Assembly: GCA_963556195.1 (NCBI GenBank)
Contig: OY744519.1
Span: 103,916,000-103,979,999, forward strand
Reading direction: 5' to 3'
Origin: Sepiola atlantica
Taxonomy: Eukaryota > Mollusca > Cephalopoda > Sepiida > Sepiolidae
Length of the DNA: 64,000 bases
The notes under the pieces are model-generated. The model worked only from the letters and a program-made list of their open reading frames with translations. It ran no database searches and was not told where the DNA came from. The stretch's first letter is position 1; each line of letters starts with the position of its first letter. Below, one piece after another: positions 33,241 to 44,133 of this stretch. The translations under genes and the position numbers were made by a program.

Positions 33241-36200
33241 CTTAATTTTGACTTTCTTAGTTGAACCTGATGTGTCAGCTCAATTAATCTAATCATTAAC
33301 TTATTTGTAAATTTGCCTGTTTTTGTTTACCAAGATTAATATTTCACAAATTAAACATTTTTCATATCATTTTAAATGTGTTTTTACTACTTATAACATC
33401 ATCCAGGTTTGTTTTAGCTGTTATTTTTTTGCGCTGCTCTCTCTCCACACACACATACATAAAAATCAAGTCTATGCTAGAAATCAGACCTGACCAAAGA
33501 GAATGTATATTTTTGAATTCAGCATACAAAAATGACCATGAATCCGTTAGAAAATCTTGACCTTTGAGGAAGGTTTTGAAACGCAGGTCAGAGTTATCAC
33601 TCCCATCTCATAGGCTCTGTTTTGTAAGATACATCTGATTATCTGATTGACTCTAACTAATGTTCAAGCACATTACAAAAAATATAAGAAAAACAACATC
33701 TCCTGCTGCTGGATTCAAAGCCGTATTGGCGTAGATGGAAATGATAAAGTAGCAAAGAAAGCTTAAGAAATGCAAATCACAAATATAAAAATCTCCTGCA
33801 CAGATCTAACGCCAACCATAAACGAGCACATTAAGCCCAACTTGCAAGAGTTATGGAACTCTTGTTCAAACAATAAACAATACCAAATCTAAGCCACGAG
33901 TGAATAGAGAAGAACATAGGCAGACTACAAAGCAAGAGAAAGAGATAGGTGAACTAGAGAGAAAAATGTCAGCGAATTACAGAGGAAGAAATAGGGGATG
34001 AAAGATAGAGAGAGGTGGAGATACCAAAGTGTAGGGCTACAGCACTAAACGAAATAGAGGGAGGGATGGGTGAAGTATGGAGGTACACTCTTATATATAA
34101 AGTCAGATTTTCCCCTATTTCATTGTCTAAAATAGATTTCTTAACAAAATGTAGATAAAACAATCTGTTTTGTCAGACCTATATGTCAAATATTGGTTCA
34201 TGTTATTAAAAAGAAAATTTTAATTTTTAATTGATTTGAATCCTGATATTTTATTTTTCTTTTAGTCATGAGTGGAAGAAGGTGAAGGAGTACTTATCCT
34301 CACAGTCACATCAACTACACCTGTCACCCATAATATCGGGAAGAAATTTAACAAGATAATGTTTTTCCATATACACGGTTTTGTTGGCTATTAGTCTCCT
34401 CTGACCTACTGTGAAGATTTTTTATTTGTCGCTGTGGGTAATCAGTTAGCATGTCACACTTTAGACAGAGGATGTCTGTTCTCCCCTCACTCGGATCATA
34501 ATTATATTGTATGCTATTGCAATTTTTACTCTAATCAGGCAACTTGTTCCATAAATATATTACTTTATTAGTGTATTGGATATTCTCTGATCCCCATTTT
34601 TTAGTCAACTGAAACTGCTGTTTGTTTCCCTGAAATAGTTGGTGATGTCTAGTTGAAAAGATGGTCGTAGTTGTGACGTAGCAATCTCTTTTTCTCTCTC
34701 TCGCTCTCTGTTGCTGCAATAATGTAACATAAAATTTAAAAAAAAACCAACACATATATGCTCAATAGTGTCACTCTTTTTGATGTTTTATTCTTTACAC
34801 GTTAAATGAGATTACTCTCACCCCACGCTTCTGGATGGGGTGAACAAAGACAATTCGAAAAACAGCATCCAAACAAAGTCAGCTCATAGAGACCACTGTT
34901 ACCCTCTTCTTCACCACGTGTCATTCGAACTTCCTGTCCGTAACATCATGTCTTAACACATACTCCTAACCTCTAACTTGACTTCTAATGGAATTTCTCA
35001 CTCTTTGCTTAATTTTAACCCAATGTGGAAAATTTCCGATTTTAACCTTACTTTTAGACCCCTGCAATTAAATATTGCTACATTAGCAAAAACATTTAAC
35101 TCTCAATTTTAATACAGCAACATCACGGCTAATTATCACCCTTTTATCATTACATAAACAAACCAATTTTGGAATTTATGCAACAAATGAAATAAATAAG
35201 AATAAATAAATACAATAAAATAAATATAAAAATTTAACAATTAAACAAATAAAATGAAGTAACAATAAATATATACATCAAAATTGTGAATTACTAAAAC
35301 ATATACTCACACTAATAAATTAGCTAATAATAATAAAAAAATAAAATACACATGGGACTTCGTCTATTAATCGTGGACCATCGTGAATTGACTTGCCTCT
35401 CCATCGCCACTATTGAGCCTGCTCTTGGCCTGCCAAGCCAGCATGACATCTGATGAAACTTCCTGATATTTAAATGTTTGCTTTGAAAAAGGATATTTTA
35501 TTAATTAACTATTATTTTTTCTGAAAGAAGTCACATTACACTCTCGCTATGTACTCCCTTATTAATATTTTGTTCAAAGTCCTTGATATATCGTTCTTTC
35601 TAGCAAGCTAAGATTGTTTGATAAACTTTCATCAACTAATTTATTAAACAAAATCAAAAAATTATAGCTAAATACAGACACATTAACACATACTGGCTTT
35701 GCAATTTCAGCCCATATTAAGTAAAGATAAATAAATAAATAATAATAATTTTCTGTGGAAATGCTCAAAACATCTCACAATACTTTACTTTCATTTAGGT
35801 GAAAAATGCTCTCCGAGTAGAAGAGGAAAGTTGGATTTTTTAAAAAAGAAGGTTTAACCTCAAAATATAATATAAACATGTATCATCTTTGATATTTTGA
35901 AGGAAAACCTAAAAAAAAACGATATCTCTCTTTCTACTGAGAGAGCATTTTTTTGCCTGAAAAAAAGTTTTACTCTCTAAATATAAAATTTGAACATTGG
36001 ACACTGTACTATCTTTAATTAAATACAATACGTTAGGTAAATATTTAATTAAAAATTATTGAATTCATCAATATTGTTGTGTTATCTATCGTTTCTATCA
36101 GACAGTGTCTTTAACCAGATGTCACTTTCTGAACATGTTTTTACAATTCAGAGTATTTACGTTCTATCATTCAAACTTCCAGTTTTCTATGCGTCTCGAT

Positions 36201-36526
36201 AACTTTTAGTTCTTTGTGCAGTATGATAAGTCTTGCTCTGTTTCTTATGTTTATTTCTAAATATAAGTCACTAATTTTATGTTTTCTTAGCTAGTGTGTT
36301 TTGTTTTAGTTACTATTTTCAAAATATAAAATACTTTTTCACTAGTTTATTTCTGTATTGTTTAAAATTCCAAATTGAAACAGATACTGAGAAAATGATT
36401 TTTTTTTTAATGAATGTAAATTTCATTTGAAAGTAAAATTTCACTTAAAAAAATTAATGCTGTGAGAAATGTAAATGAAACGGATTTTGGCATAATTACA
36501 AATAAAACAAATAAACTTAGATGAAA
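33241..36526. other. Intronic sequence, mostly unrecognised
   Basis: At 33558-33586 a GACCT...TTGAGGA...GAAACGC...AGGTC arrangement recalls motifs near Penelope-like repeats. At 34531-34755 the minus strand has a weak LINE-tail resemblance (VIYLWNKLPD). 35160-35345 is A-rich. No exon was found. Confidence 0.4.
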
Positions 36527-36578
36527 CAATCACCACCACCACCACCACCACCACCACCACCACCATGATGATGATGAT
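36527..36578. repeat. (CAC)n(ATG)n compound microsatellite
   Basis: About twelve CAC triplets followed by about five ATG triplets. On the minus strand it forms the 3' tail of the LINE fragment to its right. Confidence 0.9.
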
Positions 36579-36800
36579 GGTCTTTTTATTTCACTCCTGG
36601 TGGAGGAACCCCTCCCTGGTTTCTTTCCACCTTGTTTTACCCCTGGCTATGTGTGGACAAGTAGGACCTAGTTGACTATCGAGGGCGTCTCTCCACCGGG
36701 TTTTTGGCCTTCCTCTAGATCTTTTCTATTGTTTTGGGGTCCATTCTGTCGCTCTATATGCCCACATGTTGTCTGTACATCTTGAAAGGTGACCTGCACA
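36579..36800 (-). pseudogene. LINE 3' end: RT C-terminus with microsatellite tail
   Basis: The minus strand encodes CAGHLSRCTDNMWAYRATEW, then after a stop RSRGRPKTRWRDALDSQLG and GKTRWKETREGFLHQE. The AGH...R...W...RGRPKTRWRD series is the C-terminal signature of several LINE reverse transcriptases. The reading ends within a few bases of CAT repeats, as LINEs with microsatellite tails do. Only the last 70 or so codons are present. Confidence 0.75.
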
Positions 36801-36847
36801 CAGATATATAATATTCATAAATAAATATTAAATTATATTTACTTACA

Positions 36848-36888
36848 GACGACGTCATTTCGAGCTTTTATACTCATCAGTGTAGGGA
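36848..36888 (-). ncRNA. Hammerhead-ribozyme-like motif
   Basis: The minus strand contains CTGATGAG, a short AT-rich loop, GCTCGAAA, TGACGTCG and TC, in the order of a type I hammerhead. The cleavage triplet would be GUC. TACA before CTGATGA can pair with TGTA after GTC (stem I). The bases between GAAA and GUC can form a very short stem III with an ACGU loop. Stem II is weak. Minimal hammerheads of this kind are known in Penelope-like elements. I see no PLE protein nearby. Confidence 0.5.
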
Positions 36889-37163
36889 AGTGACAATTTC
36901 AGACAGTCATAAGGCACAAACCCGGTTCCCAGAGCCACCTTTGACTCCGCACGCTCTCACTCTATTTCCTCTTCAGCATATATTCTTTGTAAATTCCAAT
37001 TCAGATAATTTCCAGTGGAAATAGTTGCAATCAGTTAAAAAAACAAAACGTCTAGATGGATGGATCTAATGCAACTTATTTTTCTATCATGACAGGCCAA
37101 ACAAGTGAGCTTAACATTTAGAGATATAGCAATAGTTTGTGTTCCTTAACTTAAACGTTTCTT

Positions 37164-37199
<36 letters not shown>

Positions 37200-37643
37200 T
37201 AGATAAGTGATGAGAGTAAAAATCAGAATAAAATGCAATATTTATTAAATCATCAATTGTTCAAACAAGGGTTATATAAAAAACTTTTTCTTTCCTTAAT
37301 CCATATATTTTCAAAAAATATCCCATCATCACAGAAATTTCGAAAGATAAGTCAGTAAAATTTACTGTAATGCAAACATTTGAAAATATACAAATATAAA
37401 ATATATAAAAATATAAACAATTTAAAAAGTATAACATATGCAAAGAAAATCATCACCATAATAATTAAGATATAATTTTTGTCTTTATTTTCTCACTTTA
37501 ACATATATATATATATAACAGTTTTTCATGGTAAACAACTGATGATCCCTTAAAATAGTGTTAGAAACAAACTAATATAATAACTGTAAAAAATAACTTG
37601 ACTTACATGAGTGATTTTCCACTGAAAGACTTGGGACTATAAG

Positions 37644-37675
<32 letters not shown>

Positions 37676-37775
37676 GTTTTAATGGTTGAGAAACTTCCGA
37701 GACTATATATATGATAAATATTTGTTTTGTTTATTATTTATTTTTAATTAATTAATTTTCTCTTTAAGACAAATA
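36889..37775. other. AT-rich intronic sequence with microsatellites
   Basis: Holds a TA run at 37168-37197 and a T-run at 37647-37669. Otherwise nothing recognised. Confidence 0.5.
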
Positions 37776-37965
37776 TCGTTGAATATGACACAACTTATAT
37801 CTGGATGACTTTGTGAGGATCCTTTCCATTAGCCGAATCAGGGTCTTCTTCGGTGAGGAATTGACCGATAAATCCAAAACAAAAATCCTGATTCGGCTAA
37901 TGGAAAGTATTCTCATAAAGATATCCAGACATAAGTTGTCTGTCATATTCAACGATATATATGTG
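37776..37965. repeat. Foldback repeat with arms of about 70 bp
   Basis: The arm at 37776-37847 (ATCGTTGAATATGACACAAC, then CCTTTCCATTAGCCGAATCA) is inverted at 37890-37960. The loop is about 45 bases. The arms are roughly 90 percent identical by eye. Confidence 0.7.
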
Positions 37966-38262
37966 TGAGTGTTTAATGCTTATACCAAGATTACTTGGGA
38001 TAATAATAATAGCATACATTTTGAACTCATATAACTTCCAAAATATTAGTAATTTAATAAATAAAATATTCTCAAATTCGTAAATTAAATATAAAGCAAA
38101 TAAAAAATTTTTTTAAAAATATAAGCAAAATAAAACAAAAAACAACCCTGCATTGTTTTGGATGGGTATTAAAAATAGTGAAAGGGAAGAGGTTAATTCA
38201 GAATGTATTTCTTTTATGAAGATTTTTTTTTGATTATTGATCATATGCTTTTGTTTCTCCAG

Positions 38263-38383
38263 GTAAAAATTGCCAATGCAAGACTTCGGGAAGAACTTGT
38301 CGACATTGACATCTCACAGAAACAGTTGGATTCAACTTTAGCAAAACTGGATGAATTGAGAAACTTAATGGCCGAGGCAGGAG
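38263..38383 (+). CDS. MIS12: MIS12 kinetochore protein, exon
   Basis: This 121-base exon starts in phase 0 and ends after the first base of a codon. The acceptor is TTGTTTCTCCAG and the donor GTATAA. It encodes VKIANARLREELVDIDISQK followed by QLDSTLAKLDELRNLMAEAG, a continuous amphipathic helix that fits the coiled-coil stalk of MIS12. The LDEL...L..AG end lines up with the matching position in vertebrate MIS12. Phase agrees with both neighbouring exons. The upstream intron is 10.7 kb. Confidence 0.88.
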
Positions 38384-38418
38384 GTATAAAGTTTAATCTT
38401 ATTTAAAACTTACACGAC

Positions 38419-38458
38419 CTACAGACACTGTTAGCTAATAAGCTAATAGTGTCTGTAG
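38419..38458. repeat. Near-perfect 40-base palindrome
   Basis: CTACAGACACTGTTAGCTAA pairs with TTAGCTAATAGTGTCTGTAG-type sequence directly after it, with one G-T pair and almost no loop. It begins 36 bases after the MIS12 splice donor. Confidence 0.8.
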
Positions 38459-38516
38459 CGGAAATTCTATAATTTAATGATGTTTAATTATTTAAAATAA
38501 ACTTTTTTATATTAAA

Positions 38517-38975
38517 CTAGAATACTCGTCCCAGAACGGGTAAAATTAATTCTCTGAACAGAACAGTTTTGCACCACTTGTATTTCCCCTCATGAAGATA
38601 AAGATCCAGATATAATGCTACTAAGCCGTATATCTAGAATCCTTATTTCAATTTACATGATTTTGATTTGAGAAAATTTAAGGCTTAAGAAAAATTTTCA
38701 TTTACCACAAGATGACCTTACATTTGTAAGGATTTTTCATTTGTTTGAAGCCTGCATTTTTAGTGATACATGGAAAATTTGCTTCTGGACCAATAGCAAG
38801 ATGGTAGATTTTATAAATTTTCAACAAACTTTGAACGGTCATAATTTGATGGCTAATTGAGCTACCAAAATTAATTTAGTATCATTGTTTATGTTGTGAA
38901 AAAAACTATACGTCCACATTAAAAGTTTTTAGATATGAAAATAAAATTTTGGTTTGGGATGCCTATTTATATAGA
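38517..38975 (-). mobile_element. Helitron-like element, second family
   Basis: CTAG (38517-38520) followed by AATACTCGTCCCAGAACGGG is the inverted form of the 3' end at 30806. The next 130 bases match 51863-52000 closely. The right edge, TCTATATAAATAGG on the minus strand, could be the 5' terminus, but the flanking base is not the expected one, so that boundary is uncertain. Confidence 0.5.
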
Positions 38976-39039
38976 AATGAGAGTTTAAAAAATGAAATTA
39001 AATTTCAGACAAAATGGAATAGGGGATAAGCATGTAACA

Positions 39040-40510
39040 TAGCCTGCTCGGTAACGCTGATCACTATATAATCTCGTCCAAAAGCTGATGAGCCATTGCT
39101 CAAAACAACAAGATACTACAAGCGGGCTGATTTGGAATCCATCAGATATCACATCAGAGACATCCCATTGAGTGAAACTTTTTCTCTCCCTGCTGATCAG
39201 TGCACAAATGAGGTAACCGAATGGGTCAAAGCAGGCATTGAAGCACATGTTCCCATGAGAAAATGCTATAGCAAGCCCCACTCTCCACAATGGTTCACCT
39301 CGAACTGTGCAGCTGCTATTGCTCAGAGGCAGCAAGCATTGCAACAATTCAATCACCACAAGTCAACTACAAATAGACAGAAACTTATAGCGTCAAGAAA
39401 TCATTGTAAGACTGTAATAGATGAAGCAAAAAAAAAAGGTGTACCGAGATGATCAGAAAATGTATTGAGTCATAGGAACTAGGTACTCGCGATTTCATGT
39501 GTGCCTGATCTTATACCAGGAATATTGATAAAGAAATGCTCTGCTGAACTGGCCGCTGTCCTTTCCAAACTCTACAACAAATGCCTCTCCGAATCTTGCT
39601 TCCCTGATAGCTGGAAAATTGCATCATATGGTATAAACATTAAATAATATATATTATTAGATCCTTCTTATCCAAAAGAAAGATCCGGGTTGTTCTCGAT
39701 GGCCGCTCATCCAAACATCATGACATAAATGCAGGTGTACCCTAGGGATCTATCCTTGGACCTTTATTGTTCCTGATTTTCATAAATGACCTCCCTGATG
39801 ACATTGTGTCTGAGATGGGTGACAACACCACGCTCTTTTCCTTCAACAATTACAAGAAACCTCTTCAACCACCGATTGCTATGGCAAATAAAACCCTACC
39901 TGAAAGTCCAACGTTCAAACTCCTCAGCTTAACATTCACAGATAAGATCAATTGGAATAAATACATTGAAGACATTGTCAAGGCTGCTGTAAAGAAAGTG
40001 GGTTCCCTCTACTGTGCTAGAAAACTTCTCACACCTGACAGTATCCTATATCTCTACAAAGCCACCATCTCCCCATGCATGGAGTATTGTTGTCACATCT
40101 GGGCTGGTGCATCATCCACTAGTCTCTCCCTTTTAGACAAGGTCCAAAAAATAGTCTCTAATCTAATAGGTCCCCCACTATCCACTAAGCTCCAGCCCCT
40201 GTCCTATCACCACAATGTTGCATCCTTGTGCTTGTTTCACAAGTACTTCTATCTAATGTGCTCCGATGAACTTGCTGCTCTGGTGCCCCCTTGACGTAAA
40301 TACACTCGACCAACATGACAATTAGATAAATCTCATCCATTCACTGTGGAAGTCCTCAGATGCTGGAGAGCCTTCTACTCCAATAGCTTCTTTCCTTGAG
40401 CTGCCGGCCTTTGGATCTCCCTCCTTGCTTCCCCCGACTGTACCGATATGCAGGAATTTAAAACTAATGTGAACAAGTATCTCGCTGCACATCTCCCAAT
40501 TTAGGATGAC
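39040..40510 (+). pseudogene. LINE family A (CR1/jockey-like), internally deleted
   Basis: The first part (about 39040-39450) is the stretch between endonuclease and RT: LLGNADHYI, then RYYKRADLESIRYHIRDI and PQWFTSNCAAAIAQRQQALQ. After 39510 comes CSAELAAVLSKLYNKCLSES and CFPDSWKIA. Then the sequence jumps at about 39602-39660 to the RT core region GSILGPLLFLIFINDLPDD, losing the catalytic palm. The rest (VGSLYCARKLLTPDSILYLY, MEYCCHIWAGASSTSLSLLD, CSDELAALVPP and FKTNVNKYLAAHLPI) runs to the C-terminus with two in-frame stops. It lies in the 12.2-kb MIS12 intron, in the same orientation as the gene. Confidence 0.85.
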
Positions 40511-41800
40511 CTCCTAAACTTTCACCTTAATTCTCAGTAGTCTCTTGCCTAGTTTGGGGTGAACTATGTTAAAAAAAAAAAAGCAACAAAAAAAACAGAC
40601 TAATAAAAATAATAACATAGGCACATCTTTAAAACCAACCAATATTCTGGTTGATTCATTCAACCTTAATATTTGGTGTAGAAAGGCTAAAAAATAAATA
40701 ACATAGAACAAACATTATTAAACTTCAGATTAAAAAACTAACTTCATATACATTAAATGTCACCATCCCTTGTAAAATCTAATGTCAGTGTATATATTAA
40801 AAGGTTTGAAATAAGAATAAAAACATTGAAGGACATATCAAAACAATTGTAATTTTTTTTTTCTACTGATAGAAGTTTAGACATGTGGACAAAATTTCTC
40901 TTAACATCTATTTATAAAAGATTGGCTGGGAATGAATGAGAATCACTCTGTACTCTATATTATTAATTCATTATTTTTTAAATTTCTATAATTTTCAATT
41001 TATAAATAAAGTAAAGTAAAACATTGTCTTTGCTGTTTATCGATGTCCAATGTGAACAGATATGACACAATATTATTTTAACACCTCTAATACAAAATTA
41101 ATGCCACCATAGGAATTCTTGTAATATTTTATTCAAAAGTTGTTGGATCTTATTATAGGGCTTTATTTTCATTGTCTCTGGTGCTACCAGATCAGGTTGT
41201 CTGAAGATACCGGCTTCCTGACTTAAAATGCACCAACATTGATGTTGTGTTTTTTCCTTTCCCTTTGCAAAACTCAATCATGTTCTGAAAAGCTAAAAAC
41301 AAAATCAGCATTTTTCCTCTACAAAACAACCAAACCAAACACCATGAATAAATATTTGAAGATATAAAGAACTTGAAGCATAAAAACTTTTACAAAAATG
41401 ACCTGATTTGGCATTAAATAACCCGAAAAGGGTTGATATGACGTAAGACAGAACAACTAAACTTATTTTCATTTGCATCTCTGAACAGAAGCACCACAAA
41501 AAAATTTAGATTCTAGCGCTTGAAAATTAATCATGTATCAGGCATCATTGCTGTCATCGACATATTCGATTTAATGTTCATTTTACATACTGCTGTCATG
41601 TGTTTTAGTAATTGACTTGTGAACTAACCTATCTTTGGCCAGATAAGGGTGGACTTAAGAGAAAGAGGATAAATAAAGACAATACACAGGTCATTTGAAA
41701 TCGATTAATGTATGAAGATTTTCTGATAGTTTGGACTGTCATCTTTGTGATCTACTCACTATTCTAGTTGGGTTTTGTCATTGTTCTTTTTCTTTTGGTT
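40511..41800. other. AT-rich intronic sequence
   Basis: 41610-41710 has a fragment resembling the 3' end of LINE family B (GGTGGACTTAAGAGAAAGAG). The remainder shows no recognisable feature. Confidence 0.45.
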
Positions 41801-41810
41801 CACCACTTAT

Positions 41811-42010
41811 AAAGGCCAAGAGCCACTTGAGGATAAGGGTTAATGAGAACAATCGATGGTATGAACTAAGTTTGATTACTCATAGGACAGTTTATGACAA
41901 GTATTTGTTGACATTAAATTTAAAGACAACCATCTTGTAATATGCAGGGAAGCAGTCCCACATTAATGCGCTTCACAGATGGGAAGACCTTGCAAAGAAG
42001 CCCTATTCAT
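41811..42010 (-). repeat. LINE 3'-end fragment related to 640-800
   Basis: The segments GCCACTTGAGGATAAGGGTT and TTTAAAGACAACCATCTTGTA have close counterparts at 640-800, where they are the extreme C-terminus and 3' flank of a minus-strand LINE. No meaningful reading frame remains. Confidence 0.5.
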
Positions 42011-42048
42011 GATACTAGGCACCTGAAGGAAGAAATTAATTAAAATTA

Positions 42049-42131
42049 AGTGTATCACCATAATAATATCCCTGCCAAAATTATCACAAGGTAATGTTGA
42101 CAGGGATATTGTTATGTTGATACACTGTTAT
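42049..42131. repeat. Short hairpin element (about 83 bp)
   Basis: GTGTATCACCATAATAATAT and CCCTGCCAAAATTATC are followed, after a few bases, by their inverted counterparts ending GTTGATACAC. Arms are about 37 bp with few mismatches. Confidence 0.7.
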
Positions 42132-42382
42132 GGTGTCAATCCTCTTAAGGAAAAGACATACAGGGCAATTAAATTGTAGTGATCAGTCGTATGGTAGGAG
42201 AGATGCATATCTGAATAGCTCGAATAGTTTGTAGAATTCCTCCCTAGACTGAAGCAGTAGTCACATTTTTAGGATTTTAGGAATATTGATGGCATAATTT
42301 TGTGATTATGTTCTATATATGTATAAAGGAGCCTTTTTGTGTGGAGGTTGCCTTTGTAATAGAATTCCATTACTGTGTATTA

Positions 42383-42740
42383 TTCAAGCTACTGCTTTCA
42401 TCTTCGATGTTATTCTCACGTTTTGGCTGATGTAATCTCAGATCCATCTGGACTCGTGGTGCAACGGATAAAGTGCTAAGTAGAATCAGTTCTAAGTGAC
42501 AGTCTTGTGGAGGTTGAAGGTTCAATCCTCAGTACAGGCAATACTAAGAATATAATAAAGATTACTTAAAACTTCTACTCAGTCAGAGCTGACAGAACAC
42601 TGTGGATTAAATAAACGATTCAGTTCGAAATTCTGTACAGATTATCAAAAGGTGTGCCTGAATAAGGTCAGCGATTATATCGACTGAAACATTGTGAGAA
42701 TAACATCACGGATGAGAACAATTGTCTGAATAATCTAAAT
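42383..42740 (+). mobile_element. SINE-like foldback element with tRNA-like promoter boxes
   Basis: This is the most complete family member. The left arm (TTCGATGTTATTCTCACGTT...TGATGTAATC) is the inverted form of the right arm (GATTATATCGACTGAAACAT...AACATCACGGATGAGAAC). Between them is a tRNA-like head with A-box TGGTGCAACGG (42457-42467) and B-box GGTTCAATCCT (42519-42529). The family body follows (GTGGATTAAATAA, TTCGAAATTCTGTACAGATT). A tRNA head plus shared body is SINE-like, while the flanking inverted arms are not usual for SINEs. Confidence 0.65.
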
Positions 42741-43084
42741 TATCAATCTTCATCTTAAATATTACTTGTCTCATTTTCTTTGTGGTCCATTTCTTCTTAT
42801 GCATTGCATGGTCTTTGGTCTGTGCTGATCATATTTATTTACCTGTATTTGGTCTGTTGTATTCTGTTACCTAATATAAGAAGGGCCAACATTTACAGGA
42901 TGCTGACTAGGTTCTATATATTTTCTATATATGTATATAATGTTGACTATCAAAAGAGCTCCTGCTGATCATGAGGCTCAGATCTTTCTTTTGAGCCCCA
43001 TGGTTTTTATATTTGTTTAGTGTGATTTTTTCTTAGTTTTGTTGGTGTATGTGGCAACACCAGAACGAACTAATTGCTAATATC
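42741..43084. other. Intronic sequence, nothing recognised
   Basis: No feature seen apart from a short TATATG-rich run. Confidence 0.4.
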
Positions 43085-43203
43085 TGGTGTGGTATTTAGC
43101 CCTGGTCAGGCTATGCCGGCTTCCTCCAAAGCAGGAAGTTTACAGAGAATATCAAATTCACAAGCGGTTCCCAGCCGCATGTATATCCCGGTCATGGGAA
43201 TAT
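43085..43203 (-). repeat. Body of a 5S-rRNA-derived repeat
   Basis: This continues downstream (on the minus strand) of the 5S-like head. It contains GGCTGGGAACCGCTTGTGAA, GGAGGAAGCCGGCATAGCCT and ACCAGGGCTAAATACCACAC. The head-plus-body arrangement is that of a SINE3-type element. No poly-A tail is evident. Confidence 0.5.
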
Positions 43204-43319
43204 AACATACAGCACCTAGCATTTCCAAATGGTCACCCATCTGGTACTTGTCAGGCTCCATATCGCTTAACTTTGGTGATCTAACGAAAACCTCTGTGTC
43301 AACGCGATTATACCGCAAC
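43204..43319 (-). pseudogene. 5S rRNA-derived sequence
   Basis: The minus strand is 116 bases long and follows 5S rRNA end to end: GTTGCGGTATAATCG at the 5' end, an internal promoter A-box region AAGTTAAGCGATATGGAGCC, and a C-box region ACCAGATGGGTGACCATTTG. It ends with GGTGCTGTATGTT. Divergence from animal 5S is substantial and paired stem positions have changed, so this is not a working rRNA gene. The continuation into repeat-like sequence favours a 5S-derived SINE head over an isolated pseudogene. Confidence 0.8.
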
Positions 43320-43554
43320 ATCAGACCCAGGCTTATTTTACCTGTGATCCTGTCACAAGAAAATAACAGTGCACTATCACATACAGTGTATGTGTTAGAT
43401 GTTTACAATAAAGAATTTTGATCAGTGTTTGTTTCAGTGGTTTATAACTTGGAAACCAGGCATTTTCAGACCTATATATATATACACATAGAACATAATC
43501 CTGAAGTTATAACATGGATTTTTCTAAACACCCTGTATATAGAACCCAGGTAAA

Positions 43555-43767
43555 AAAATGTACCATAAGTGCTTTCGCATCAAGAGAATAAAGGCAGCAT
43601 TCTTCGTCAGTGTTTCTGCTCTGTTAAACAGCCTACCAGAAGAGGTAGTGACGATGCCTACCATATCCCAGTTTAAAGTTGTCTTGGACAAACATTCAGT
43701 GCATATAGATGTACACATCTTCTGTCTTTTTACACTTTGCTATTTTTTGCCAGTAAATTTGATTTGA
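43555..43767 (+). pseudogene. LINE (CR1-like) ORF2 C-terminal fragment
   Basis: The frame reads AAFFVSVSALLNSLPEEVVT, then TISQFKVVLDKH. The F-F-x-x-R/S-V...NSLPEEVV...S-x-F-K-x-x-L-D series marks the last residues of CR1/L2-type reverse transcriptases. About 45 codons are recognisable. Confidence 0.6.
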
Positions 43768-44133
43768 TATGCCGCTTGGAGGAGTCTATTTGTTTACCAG
43801 TGGTTGTAACCGTCTCACCTAAACAACGGTTACATAAACACATGTCGACGATGTACAGTAGTAACAATACGCACACAGGCACACATAAAACTTACTTCAG
43901 TTTTTGCCGTCTCTTTTCTGTTATTTTGTAACACTCTCCCCTGATTACTTGCTTTCAAAGCTTCTACTTCACTGATAAATCTGTTCATGGGGGAAATGAT
44001 TACTCTGCTTATCGGTGGTGCTTTTCACCACAGATAATGATTTCTTATTCTTGGCTTTTCTCTCTGTTTCTACAGTTAATACAAAACTAAAGGACAATCA
44101 ATCATTGAAAAGCTTGAGATATCTATTACGAAT

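Noticed and set aside
33558..33590. Second hammerhead-like motif
   Set aside because: TTGAGGA and GAAAC occur, but the flanking GACCT/AGGTC pairing encloses the core in a way that does not fit hammerhead topology.
42451..42530. True tRNA gene
   Set aside because: Promoter boxes are present but a cloverleaf with a proper acceptor stem and anticodon arm is not evident. It belongs to a multi-copy repeat.
43204..43319. Functional 5S rRNA gene
   Set aside because: Too many changes from animal 5S, including in paired regions, and it is fused to a repeat body.
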